This document shows, piece after piece, positions 19,702 to 27,557 of a DNA stretch of 64,000 nt. This stretch comes from Myxococcales bacterium (GTDB lineage: Bacteria > Myxococcota_A > Polyangia > Haliangiales > Haliangiaceae), in assembly GCA_016706545.1 (NCBI GenBank), contig JADJJK010000006.1, forward strand, positions 122,501 to 186,500, read 5' to 3'. The translations under genes and the position numbers were made by a program. Each line of letters opens with the position of its first letter. Position 1 is the stretch's first letter. The notes below the pieces were generated by a model. The model did no database searches. It saw only the letters and a list, made by a program, of their open reading frames with translations, and was not told where the DNA came from.

Positions 19702-20959
19702 CGAAGGCCTCGATGGAGGGGAGGTGGGCGGCGGGATCGACCCCGCACAGGGACAGGATGCCAGCGGCGAAGTTCTTGGCTTCCAGGTTCCTGCCGCCGG
19801 CGCTGGGCGCGCCGGTGGCGTAGTCGATGAGCACCGGATCCAGCGAGGCGCTGGTGCCGCCGAACGCCTTGCCGCCGTTGACCCCTCCGCCGAAAACCAG
19901 CGCGCTGGTCACCGGCCAGTGGTCCTTGCCGAGCTGGGCGTTGAGCTTGGGGGTGCGAGAGAACTCCGACATCACCACCACCACGGTCTCGTCGAGCATG
20001 GTGTTGCCTGCCGTGGCGCCCGCGCGCGCGGCCAAGGTGTCCGCGAGCCGCGTCACGCCGGCGTACAGGGTGTTGTGCAGCGCGGCCTGATCCGTGTTGT
20101 TGTCATGGGTGTCCCAGGACAGGCGCGAGTTGAGCGTCACGGTGCGGGCGATGCCGCCTGCGATCGCCTCGACCGCGAGGTCGCTCTGGCTCTCGAGCGA
20201 CAGCGTCCGCCCGCGCGCGCCCAGGCCGGCGCGGAGCTCGATCAGCCGGTCGGCCTTGGTCATCGCGGCCGAGAAGTCGTCGACGCGCTTCTTGTTGTAT
20301 CCGGCGGCGCCGCGCACCGCACGTTCGCGGTCCGCGCGAGCTTGCAGGTACTTGCGGATGCGGGCCTGGTCCGCGGCGCTGGGCGAGAACGGGGCCGCGG
20401 TCTCGCCGATGACCTTGTAACGCTGCGCCTCGTCGGCGAGCGCGACCACCTGGTTGGTGGCTCCCACCCGGCCCGCGCTGACCGCGTAGGGGCCGGTGAA
20501 GGCGCTGTCGCCCAGGATGAGGTATGGGATCGGCAGGTCACGGCCCAGCTCGTGCGCCACCACCGCGGCGACGTCCGGGCTGGCGTTGCTGCGGGTGCCG
20601 GTCATCATGCGCTTGACGCACTCGGGGTGCGCGATCGACGACAGCATGATGCCGCGCACCACCGCGGAGCGGTCGGCGTACTTGGTGAAGAACGAGGTGA
20701 CGTTGGGGCGGCCGGCGTCGACGAGGATGTCGAGGTTGCCGAAGTTCTGCACCGCGCCCACCGGGACGTCGATCTTGGCGCTCCCGACCTTGGGGTCGAG
20801 GGCATAGGTGACATCCCAGCCGCCCTGCGCCAGCACCAAGATCAGGTTCTTGTGGGTGCCGGCGGCGGCGGCGCGGGCGCGGCGCGGGCGCAGCGACGAG
20901 AGGGCGAGGGTGGCTGCGGCTGCTCCACCAAGGCCGAGGAAGTGACGACGGGTCAACAT
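19685..20959 (-). CDS. DUF1501 family protein with Tat signal
   Basis: A 424-aa member of the DUF1501 group (alkaline-phosphatase/sulfatase fold, function unproven). The N-terminus MLTRRHFLGLGGAAAATLAL is a clear twin-arginine signal, so the protein is exported folded. Family features visible are LILVLAQGGWDVTYALDPK, VRGIMLSSIAHPECVKRMMTG, DTHDNNTDQAALHNTLYAG, VVVMSEFSRTPKLNAQLGKDHWP and a late GVNGGKAFG. The ATG at 20959 has AAGGAG seven bases upstream; an in-frame TTG two codons earlier is unlikely. Typical partner is a DUF1592/DUF1588-type cytochrome protein, which is indeed the gene directly upstream. Confidence 0.93.
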   Translation of the reverse strand: MLTRRHFLGLGGAAAATLALSSLRPRRARAAAAGTHKNLILVLAQGGWDVTYALDPKVGSAKIDVPVGAVQNFGNLDILVDAGRPNVTSFFTKYADRSAVVRGIMLSSIAHPECVKRMMTGTRSNASPDVAAVVAHELGRDLPIPYLILGDSAFTGPYAVSAGRVGATNQVVALADEAQRYKVIGETAAPFSPSAADQARIRKYLQARADRERAVRGAAGYNKKRVDDFSAAMTKADRLIELRAGLGARGRTLSLESQSDLAVEAIAGGIARTVTLNSRLSWDTHDNNTDQAALHNTLYAGVTRLADTLAARAGATAGNTMLDETVVVVMSEFSRTPKLNAQLGKDHWPVTSALVFGGGVNGGKAFGGTSASLDPVLIDYATGAPSAGGRNLEAKNFAAGILSLCGVDPAAHLPSIEAFDVIAK

Positions 20960-20982
20960 GGGCAATCTCCTTGGGTGGCGGA

Positions 20983-22707
20983 TCAGAAGTAGGCGACGCG
21001 GACGTCTTGCAGCATGGCGGCCAGGGTGGTCTTCCAGGCGTGCGGCACGCTGGAGGTCGCGGCGAGGGTCTCTGCGAACAAGCCGTAGCTCTGGTCGATC
21101 TCGGGGCTCGCTGCTGCGTCGACCGTGCCGTAGATGCGCACGTGCAGGTCCACGAGCTGGGCGCGGATGTCTGACTCCGCGCTGGTGGTGGCGTCCACCT
21201 TCGACAGGAGCTTGCGCGTCGCGCGGCCTGGCTTGGCGAAGTCTGCGTCGACGACAAAGCCGGCGGCTTCCCCGGCGAGGCGGCGCAGCACCAGGCTCGA
21301 GGTCGCGTTGTAGGTGTGGGAGGGCAAGGTCACGAAGTACGAGTCGATGCCGCCGGCGAGCACGCGGAAGCCGATCGCGTCGGACTGCAGCAGGCTGGCG
21401 GTGCCGACGGTCATGCCGGCGACCCTGGTCGCCGATTCATGCTGCCAGCGGTACCCGGTGAGGTCGAAGATCATGCGGTCGAGCTGCTCGGGGCGGACCT
21501 TCTGCAGGCCGACCACGCTGTCGGCGAGCTCCACCGCCGCGTCGGCCTTGGCGTGCGAGGTGCGAAACTCGTCGGAGAGCACCACCGCCTTGGCCAGCGC
21601 CTTGGCGCTCTTGCCCTGGGCGGTGAAGGTGTCGGTGAGCGAGGAGATCCACTTCACGGGCAGGTCCTCGGCCTGGCGCTGGGTGAAGTACGCCGCGAAC
21701 CGCTGCGCGGCGCAGCGCGCGAACCGCGGATCTTCGGCGATGAGCTTGCCCAGCGAATCGAGCTTGGGCGCCGGCACTCCATAGAAGCCGGGCGGGCGCT
21801 TCGTCGTGGTGCGCCACTGGTTCTCGCGCGCAGGGGCGTACCAGTTGGTGACCGGGTACGCGGTCAGGTTGGCCAGGTTGATGTTGCCGCGGAAGCCGGG
21901 CAGCACGCTGCCGATCGGATCGAGGGTCTGGTGGCAGCCGGCGCACGACGGGTTGGCGACCACCGCGTTGGCGACGATGTCCGGGTCGGACAGGTCGATC
22001 GAGGTGTCGACGACGATGTCGGCGGCGAGGTAGTCGTGACACAAAAGCGACCGAGTGATCGCGTTGGCGCGGCCCCGGTGGTAGTTGGCGCCCGCCGAGC
22101 GGTGGCGGAAGTACAGCTCGGAGCTGGCCAGGATTCCGGCCGCTGGCCGCGGCTCACCCGCGCTCTGCCAGGAGGTCTTCTGCCACTGCTGGCCGTCGCC
22201 GGTGTAGGGCAGGCCCCAGATCGCGGCGACCACGCCGTTGGCGAAGGTGTAGTTCGCGGTGACGATCTCGCTGTAGGGTCGGTCGTTCATCACCACGTCT
22301 TCGATGAGCCGCAGCGGCTCCTCGCTGAGCGACTCCGACACGTGCTGAAAGGTCCCGCTGGCGAACCCGGTGCCTGCCACCGGCCGGAAGGTGAAGTTGG
22401 CCTGGTTGGTGCGCAGCCACAGCGCCTCGTTGTGCAGGTCCTTGATGGTGGCGCCAAACTCCGGCGTCGATAGGTACTGATCGACGATGGCGGGGAGCCG
22501 GGACGGGTCCTCGGCCACCTGGAGCAGCTCAGCAGGAGCCGGGCGTACGCCGCGTAGCACCATGGAGGCTCGCACCAGGTGTTCGGCGGGCGAGAGCCAC
22601 GCTACCTTGGGCTCGTCGGGAGGCGGTGGAGCTGGCGGAGGTGGCGCGTCCTCGCACGCCGCCGCCACCACGGAGAAGGTCGCAGCAAGAAGAGAAGCTC
22701 GGCGCAT
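20983..22707 (-). CDS. DUF1592/DUF1588-type exported haem protein
   Basis: A 574-aa lipoprotein-like export (SLLAATFSVVAAAC). It carries the planctomycete/myxobacterial PSD-type core: WLSPAEHLVRASMVLRG, then NRPY-like NDRPYSEIVTANYTF, the haem c motif CAGCH followed by TLDPIGSVLPGF, and a final helical part (ALAKAVVLSDEF). The pairing CxxCH plus 'DPIG' is the DUF1588 hallmark. Proteins of this group are paired with DUF1501 and proposed to act in extracellular polymer or lipid breakdown, unproven. The ATG at 22707 is chosen because the frame is open far upstream but only this start gives a signal peptide. First gene of the operon; see the sigma54 candidate upstream. Confidence 0.88.
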   Translation of the reverse strand: MRRASLLAATFSVVAAACEDAPPPPAPPPPDEPKVAWLSPAEHLVRASMVLRGVRPAPAELLQVAEDPSRLPAIVDQYLSTPEFGATIKDLHNEALWLRTNQANFTFRPVAGTGFASGTFQHVSESLSEEPLRLIEDVVMNDRPYSEIVTANYTFANGVVAAIWGLPYTGDGQQWQKTSWQSAGEPRPAAGILASSELYFRHRSAGANYHRGRANAITRSLLCHDYLAADIVVDTSIDLSDPDIVANAVVANPSCAGCHQTLDPIGSVLPGFRGNINLANLTAYPVTNWYAPARENQWRTTTKRPPGFYGVPAPKLDSLGKLIAEDPRFARCAAQRFAAYFTQRQAEDLPVKWISSLTDTFTAQGKSAKALAKAVVLSDEFRTSHAKADAAVELADSVVGLQKVRPEQLDRMIFDLTGYRWQHESATRVAGMTVGTASLLQSDAIGFRVLAGGIDSYFVTLPSHTYNATSSLVLRRLAGEAAGFVVDADFAKPGRATRKLLSKVDATTSAESDIRAQLVDLHVRIYGTVDAAASPEIDQSYGLFAETLAATSSVPHAWKTTLAAMLQDVRVAYF

Positions 22708-22719
22708 GGCCCTGTCTAG

Positions 22720-22736
22720 AGCAAGAGGTGGACCAA
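22720..22736 (-). promoter_or_regulatory. Possible sigma54 (-24/-12) promoter for the DUF1592 operon
   Basis: Read on the minus strand, TTGGTCCACCTCTTGCT matches the -24/-12 pattern YTGGCACGNNNNTTGCW at the GG and GC positions with correct spacing (GG-N10-GC) and the TTGCT block. It lies next to a gene for a sigma54 activator. Against it, the predicted start of transcription would fall only a few bases before the ATG at 22707, leaving almost no leader. A chance match in GC-rich DNA is quite possible. Confidence 0.3.
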
Positions 22737-22913
22737 GCCTTGGCCTCACCATCCGGCGACGCCGCGGGCCGTATCTGTCCGTTTTGTCGCATGAGGCAAG
22801 GCCCAAGAAGTCCTGGGCATGTTGGCTCCTGCCTGCGGTTGTTGGGGGGAACCTACAGGGGACCGCAGATCTTGTGCTCGGCTCCCAGGTCGAGCCGGTG
22901 GCTGGTGCTCGTG

Positions 22914-24251
22914 ATGGGATACACTGGCCCCGTGGAAACGTCGACCATCGTTCAACCTCGGACCTCGAGGCTCTCGCTCGGCACGCTGCGCGTCGACGTC
23001 ATCTCTGGCCCGGCGCAGGGCGCGGCGACCACGCTCGACGCAGAGCAGGTCAGCGTGGGCAGCGCCAAGGGCAACACGATCGTCGTAGGGGATCCCACGG
23101 TGTCCAGGTTTCACCTGGAGCTGTGGCGCGAGGGCGGCGACATCCTGGCCACCGATCTTGGATCCACCAACGGCACGTACGTCGGGCCGGTGCGGGTGGA
23201 GCGCGTACGGGTGCCGCCGGGCACGGTGCTGCGGCTGGGCAACACGGAGCTGCGCATCGCTCACGGCGCTGACACCGAGGTGCCGATCCTGGGCGAGGAG
23301 CGGCTGGCCGGGGTGCGCGGGAAGTCGCCGCACATGCAGCGGCTGATGCTGCAGCTCGAGCGGGTGGCGCAGGGGGCGGCCTCGGTGTTGCTCATCGGCG
23401 AGTCCGGCACCGGCAAGGAGGTCACGGCGAGGGCCATCCATGAGCTCTCGCCGCGAGCCGCCGGGCCGTTTGTCACGGTGGACTGCGGTTCGATTCCGCC
23501 CACGCTCCTGGCCAGCGAGCTGTTTGGGCACGAGCGCGGGGCGTTCACCGGCGCCGACCGACAGCATGTGGGCGCGTTCGAACGCGCCTCCGGCGGCAGC
23601 GTGCTGCTCGATGAGATCGGCGAGCTGCCGGCGGAGGTGCAGGCCACCTTGCTCGGCGTGCTGGAGCGCAAGCGCTACCGCAGGGTGGGAGGCCAGCAGG
23701 AGCTGTCCGTGGACGCGCGCGTGATCGCCGCCACGCACCGCGACCTGCGCGCGGGGGTCAACGGCGGCACCTTCCGCCTGGACCTGTACTATCGCCTGGC
23801 GGTGGTGGTGCTGCGGCTCCCGCCGCTGCGTGAGCGCCCGGAGGACATCCCGCTGCTCGTCGAGCACTTCGTGCGCGAGCTGGGCTATCTGGGCAGCGGG
23901 CAGGACCTGCTCGGCGCCGACGTGATGGCCATGCTGCAGCGGCAGTCCTGGCCGGGGAACGTGCGCGAGCTGCGCAACGCCGTGGAGGCCATGCTGCTGA
24001 TGGGGGAGAGCCATGATCTCGGCCTCTCCGCTGGGCCAGGCGCCGGAGGCGGCGGCGTCCAGGGGGGGGAGGTGGATCTGGACCTGCCGTACAAGGAAGC
24101 GCGGGCCGAGGTGACCCGGTCCTTCGAGGACAGGTACCTTCGCCACCTGCTGACGCGAGCGGAGGGCAACGTGTCGCGGGCTGCCCGGATTGGCCAGATG
24201 GACCGGTCCCACCTCATCGAGCTGCTGCGGCGCCACCAGATCCGCTCCTGA
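22914..24251 (+). CDS. FHA-domain sigma54-dependent transcriptional activator
   Basis: A 445-aa enhancer-binding protein. Residues about 30-110 are a forkhead-associated phosphothreonine-binding domain (VGSAKGNTIVV, VSRFHLEL, TDLGSTNGTYV), so input is presumably phosphorylation by a Ser/Thr kinase. The AAA+ module follows with Walker A GESGTGKE (about 161), the sigma54-contacting GAFTGA loop (about 211), Walker B GGSVLLDEIGEL and the arginine-finger region YYRLAVVVLRLPPLRER. The C-terminus (RAEGNVSRAARIGQMDRSHLIELLRRH) is a Fis-type helix-turn-helix. This is the classic myxobacterial Nla-like architecture. The ATG at 22914 is the last start before the FHA domain; the frame is open further up. 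Divergent from the DUF1592 operon. Confidence 0.94.
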   Translation: MGYTGPVETSTIVQPRTSRLSLGTLRVDVISGPAQGAATTLDAEQVSVGSAKGNTIVVGDPTVSRFHLELWREGGDILATDLGSTNGTYVGPVRVERVRVPPGTVLRLGNTELRIAHGADTEVPILGEERLAGVRGKSPHMQRLMLQLERVAQGAASVLLIGESGTGKEVTARAIHELSPRAAGPFVTVDCGSIPPTLLASELFGHERGAFTGADRQHVGAFERASGGSVLLDEIGELPAEVQATLLGVLERKRYRRVGGQQELSVDARVIAATHRDLRAGVNGGTFRLDLYYRLAVVVLRLPPLRERPEDIPLLVEHFVRELGYLGSGQDLLGADVMAMLQRQSWPGNVRELRNAVEAMLLMGESHDLGLSAGPGAGGGGVQGGEVDLDLPYKEARAEVTRSFEDRYLRHLLTRAEGNVSRAARIGQMDRSHLIELLRRHQIRS

Positions 24252-24286
24252 GGCTCGCGGCGCTCGCAGCGCTTTGGGGCGCTCGT

Positions 24287-24352
24287 CGAACGGTCGTCGA
24301 ACGGTCGTCGAACGGTCGTCGGAGGTCGTCGGAGGTCGTCGAAGGTCGTCCG
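24287..24352. repeat. Short tandem repeat GGTCGTCGAAC / GGTCGTCGGA
   Basis: Three copies of an 11-bp unit (GGTCGTCGAAC) are followed by 10-bp variants (GGTCGTCGGA twice, then GGTCGTCGAA). The array lies just after the stop of the FHA activator gene and before clpP. It is not coding on either strand in any way I can support. Confidence 0.7.
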
Positions 24353-24439
24353 GAGCGAGGAAAACCCTGTGCCTGCCCTAAAGGTCAGGCGAACCGGCGA
24401 TTGCGCCGGCCGGGGCGGCCCCCTACAGTTATCCATCCG

Positions 24440-25072
24440 ATGAAGATCTCCAACTACCTCGTCCCGACTGTGATCGAGCAAACCCACCGCGGTGAGCGCG
24501 GCTGGGACATCTTCTCGCGGCTCCTCAAGGACCGCATCGTGTTTCTGGGGACGCCGATCAACGACGAGATCGCCAACGTCATCATCGCGCAGATGCTGTT
24601 TCTGGACTCCGAGGAGCCGGAGAAGGACATCATGCTGTACATCAACTCGCCGGGCGGGCACGTCACCGCGGGCCTGGCCATCTACGACACCATGCAGTAC
24701 CTGCATTGCGACGTGGCGACCATCTGCATGGGCCAGGCCGCGTCGATGGGCTCGTTCCTCCTGGCCGCCGGGACCAAGGGCAAGCGCTACGCGCTGCCGC
24801 ACTCGCGGGTGATGATCCACCAGCCCCTCGCTGGCTTCCAGGGGCAAGCCACCGACATCGATATCCATGCGCGCGAGATCCTCAAGACCCGCGACACGCT
24901 CAACGAGCTGTACGCCAGGCACACCGGCCAGTCGGTGGAGAAGATCAAGCACGACACCGAGCGCGACAACTTCATGTCCGCTGACCAGGCGCGTGACTAC
25001 GGCATCATCGATGAGGTGCTGGTCACCGCCAAGAAGAAGCCCGAAGGCAGCAAGAAGCCCGACGGGAACTAG
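24440..25072 (+). CDS. clpP: ATP-dependent Clp protease proteolytic subunit
   Basis: A 210-aa serine peptidase that forms the two-ring chamber used by ClpX or ClpA for processive protein breakdown. The oxyanion block YINSPGGHVTAGLAIYD, the catalytic Ser in GQAASMGS (about residue 102), His in SRVMIHQP and Asp in the DNFMSADQARDYGIID region are all present, and there is no signal peptide. A Lys-rich C-terminal tail (AKKKPEGSKKPDGN) is slightly longer than usual. The ATG at 24440 gives the canonical short N-terminus. Unlike many genomes, neither tig nor clpX is beside it, so it is a stand-alone copy, possibly one of several. Confidence 0.97.
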   Translation: MKISNYLVPTVIEQTHRGERGWDIFSRLLKDRIVFLGTPINDEIANVIIAQMLFLDSEEPEKDIMLYINSPGGHVTAGLAIYDTMQYLHCDVATICMGQAASMGSFLLAAGTKGKRYALPHSRVMIHQPLAGFQGQATDIDIHAREILKTRDTLNELYARHTGQSVEKIKHDTERDNFMSADQARDYGIIDEVLVTAKKKPEGSKKPDGN

Positions 25073-25105
25073 CCGCAACCACCGGATGAAACGCCGGGCG
25101 CTCTC

Positions 25106-26482
25106 TTAGCCCGGCGGCGGCAGCAAGCGAAAGACCAGGGCGCCCTTCATCTCCACGGCGGCCTCGACGCACTCTTTGAGATCTGCCAGGGCGCGGATGG
25201 CGGTGTCCGCGAGCATGCGGCCATCATCACGGCGCCGCGGCGCGTCCGGCACCGAGGCGACGTACTTCACGAAGTCGTCGTACTTGTCGAGCAGCTTCTG
25301 CGCGTCGAAGTCGGCGAACATGGGCGCGAAGTGCGCCGGGTTGACCACGACCCAGTCGCCCTTGCCGATCTCCAGCGTGTTGCGGTCGGCGTACGGCGTG
25401 GAGAGCTGATCGTGCGGGATGGTGGCCAGGAAGCCCTCGTCGTCGGCCTGGAACTTGTGCGGGTTGACCTCGACGAAGAACGCGAACAGCTCGATGCCCT
25501 TGTGCAGGTTGGCCAGGTCGTCTTCATCGAGCGGCGGGAAGGTCTGCGGCAGGCCCACGTGGAGGGATGGCATGACCAGGCGCTCCAGGATGTCGATCGC
25601 CAGCGGGGCGGTGGCGCGCCGCAGCGACACGAGCTGGGCGATGGCCTCGAACAGCCCGCGGTCCTGGGTCTGCTGCATCACCGGCACGTCTTGCTTGGCG
25701 CCTGACAGCGCCTGGACGATCTGGGCGATCACCTGGTCGTTGTTGGGGCCAAGGCGGGGGCCGTGCTCCTTGACCGCCTCGATCAGCTTGGCCACCGGCT
25801 GCTCGTTCCACACCTTGGCCAAGAGCGGGAAGTCCATGGCCATCCACTGGCCCAGGGGCACGGTGTGCAGCCGGATGTAGTGCTGGGCGACAAAGCGGTC
25901 CAGGGAGCGATCGTTGTCCTTCTCGCGCTGCTCCTCGTGCTGCAGGCGGACGCGCTCGATCTCGGTGACCATCTTGCGGGTGGCGCCCGAGCCCATGCGC
26001 AGGAGCTGCTCCGCGAAGACGAACGGCGCGATCTCGAGGAAGAGCTTGGAGAACCCGACGCGCCAGGTGTGCGGATCCTCGCCCATCAAGAGCCAGTGTC
26101 CGCCGTGGCGCCGACGCATGGTCTCGCCGATCCAGGCGCCGAAGGAGAACCACACCTCCCAGTGCTCTTCTTGCTTGAGGTCGAGCTGGTCCTTGTCGCC
26201 GATCTGGCCAAAGAGCCAGGTGTCGAACGTGATGAGCTCGAGCGATTGCGCCAGGGCCACCGCGCCCTGATCGCCCTCGACCTCGGCCAGCGACGCCACG
26301 GTGTCGCCCTCCGGGTCGACGAGCTCTTCGATGATCAGCTCGGACTGCCCACGGGCCCGCGAGGAGAATCGATAGGCGCCTTCTCGCAGCTCGGCCATGG
26401 CCTTCTCGAACCGCTCGCGGGCAGCGGCCTCGGCGTCTGCTAGCTGTTTTGCACTTTCGGATTGCTTGCCGGATTGCGCCAC
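25106..26482 (-). CDS. Unrecognised 458-aa cytoplasmic protein
   Basis: No family recognised. Codon use in this frame is strongly coding and the protein composition is that of a soluble globular protein: no signal peptide, no membrane helix, many aromatic residues. It opens with a charged helix (SAKQLADAEAAARERFEKAMAELREG), then contains LELITFDTWLFGQIG, HWEVWFSFGAWIGETMRR, GEDPHTWRVGFSKLFLE, and near the end NPAHFAPMFADFDAQKLLDKYDDF and a terminal LVFRLLPPPG. The frame is open far upstream; the GTG at 26482 is the most plausible start because coding character begins there. The gene converges on clpP and starts 18 bases from, and divergent to, the membrane-protein gene. Confidence 0.75.
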   Translation of the reverse strand: MAQSGKQSESAKQLADAEAAARERFEKAMAELREGAYRFSSRARGQSELIIEELVDPEGDTVASLAEVEGDQGAVALAQSLELITFDTWLFGQIGDKDQLDLKQEEHWEVWFSFGAWIGETMRRRHGGHWLLMGEDPHTWRVGFSKLFLEIAPFVFAEQLLRMGSGATRKMVTEIERVRLQHEEQREKDNDRSLDRFVAQHYIRLHTVPLGQWMAMDFPLLAKVWNEQPVAKLIEAVKEHGPRLGPNNDQVIAQIVQALSGAKQDVPVMQQTQDRGLFEAIAQLVSLRRATAPLAIDILERLVMPSLHVGLPQTFPPLDEDDLANLHKGIELFAFFVEVNPHKFQADDEGFLATIPHDQLSTPYADRNTLEIGKGDWVVVNPAHFAPMFADFDAQKLLDKYDDFVKYVASVPDAPRRRDDGRMLADTAIRALADLKECVEAAVEMKGALVFRLLPPPG

Positions 26483-26500
26483 GCCCGGCAGAGTATACGA

Positions 26501-27226
26501 GTGACGGCCGTCGGCAATGGGCGCACGGCCCCTTTGGTCCGTCGCCTGCACGTCTGGTTGCGCGGGATCGAGCAAGTGCCCACGGATGGGCAAGTTCGCC
26601 CTGGCCTTGGACCTTTGCCCCTTGGCGAGGTCCTTCATCCAGGCGCCCTGGTGGCGCTGGTGGTCCTCTTGCTCAACGACTGGTGGGCCAAGGCGGCCTG
26701 CCCCGGCTGGGTCACCGGGAAGCTCTCCGACGTGGCTGGCCTGGTGCTGGCGCCGGTGGCGATGACCGCGGCGGTGGGCGTCGGGCTCTCGCTGCTGGCG
26801 GCCTGGGGGCTGGCGCGCGATCCGTCCCTGCGGCGTCGGCGGGTCGCGGCGGCGGTGGTGCTCGTCGCGGTGGGCTTTGTCGCCACCAAGGTGTGGCCGC
26901 CGGCAGCGTCCACGGTCGCTGCGGCGCTGGGGCTCCTGGGTGGGCGCCCTCGGATCGTCTGCGATCCGACGGATCTGCTGGCGCTGCCGGCGGTGCTGGT
27001 GGCGTGGCGCATCGGTCAGGCGGAGCTCGCGCTCGTGCCCCGCGGGTATGCGCACGCCGCGCTCCGCGCGCGCTCGCGGGGGGAGGCTCCGTCGGCTCGC
27101 GCGCGGCTCGTCGAGGTCCGCCGCGCAGGGGCCTCGGCGGCGGCGGTGGACCAGCTCGCCCTCGCGCTGGCCAGCGGCTCGGCGACAGAGGTCAACGCGG
27201 CGCTGCGGACGCTGGCTGGACGGTAG
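26501..27226 (+). CDS. Hypothetical multi-span membrane protein
   Basis: About 241 aa with three or four hydrophobic segments: ALVALVVLLLNDWWAKA, the following WVTGKLSDVAGLVLAPVAM, AVGVGLSLLAAWGLA and AAAVVLVAVGFVATKVW. The combination LNDWWAK...GWVTGKLSDVAGL is a motif I have seen in uncharacterised membrane proteins of several phyla, without known function. The C-terminal third is cytoplasmic-looking, Ala/Arg-rich. The start is uncertain: GTG at 26501 is proposed; TTG at 26462 would overlap the divergent gene and GTG at 26576 would shorten the N-terminus. Confidence 0.65.
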   Translation: MTAVGNGRTAPLVRRLHVWLRGIEQVPTDGQVRPGLGPLPLGEVLHPGALVALVVLLLNDWWAKAACPGWVTGKLSDVAGLVLAPVAMTAAVGVGLSLLAAWGLARDPSLRRRRVAAAVVLVAVGFVATKVWPPAASTVAAALGLLGGRPRIVCDPTDLLALPAVLVAWRIGQAELALVPRGYAHAALRARSRGEAPSARARLVEVRRAGASAAAVDQLALALASGSATEVNAALRTLAGR

Positions 27227-27557
27227 CGCGGCGTCGGGCGCGCCGGGTGTCGGGCCTGGCGCTCGAGGTGCGGTCAGGCGCCTGGGTGTGGCCTTGCGTA
27301 CGCATCGAGGCGAAGGTGACTCGACGGTGATTCGACGGAGACTCGACGGTGAGCCGGCGGTGAGCCGACGGTGAGCGCCATTGTCGACCGAGGTCGGCAA
27401 TGGGTGAGGCTGTTCACCGCACATCCTCGGTTGCAGTCCAGCTCACGATGGCGAGGTGCGCCACGATCTCACGAGGCAACCCCTTGGAATGGGGCCACGC
27501 GCGCGCTGCGTCGCGCAGCCTACGCCTTGGCATGTGAGGTGCTCTACGACGGCTCAC
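27227..27557. other. Intergenic region with short tandem repeats
   Basis: About 330 bases before the amidase gene. Positions 27313-27375 hold degenerate repeats of GACTCGACGGTGA and GAGCCGACGGTGA (units 11-13 bp). The remainder shows no gene, hairpin terminator or clear promoter, though GTGAGGTGCTC close to 27535 provides a weak ribosome-binding context for the ATG at 27558. Confidence 0.45.

Noticed and set aside
22790..22850. Second sigma54-like site reading toward the FHA activator (TTGGCTCCTGCCTGC)
   Set aside because: The GG to GC distance is nine instead of ten bases, which abolishes function in known sigma54 promoters.
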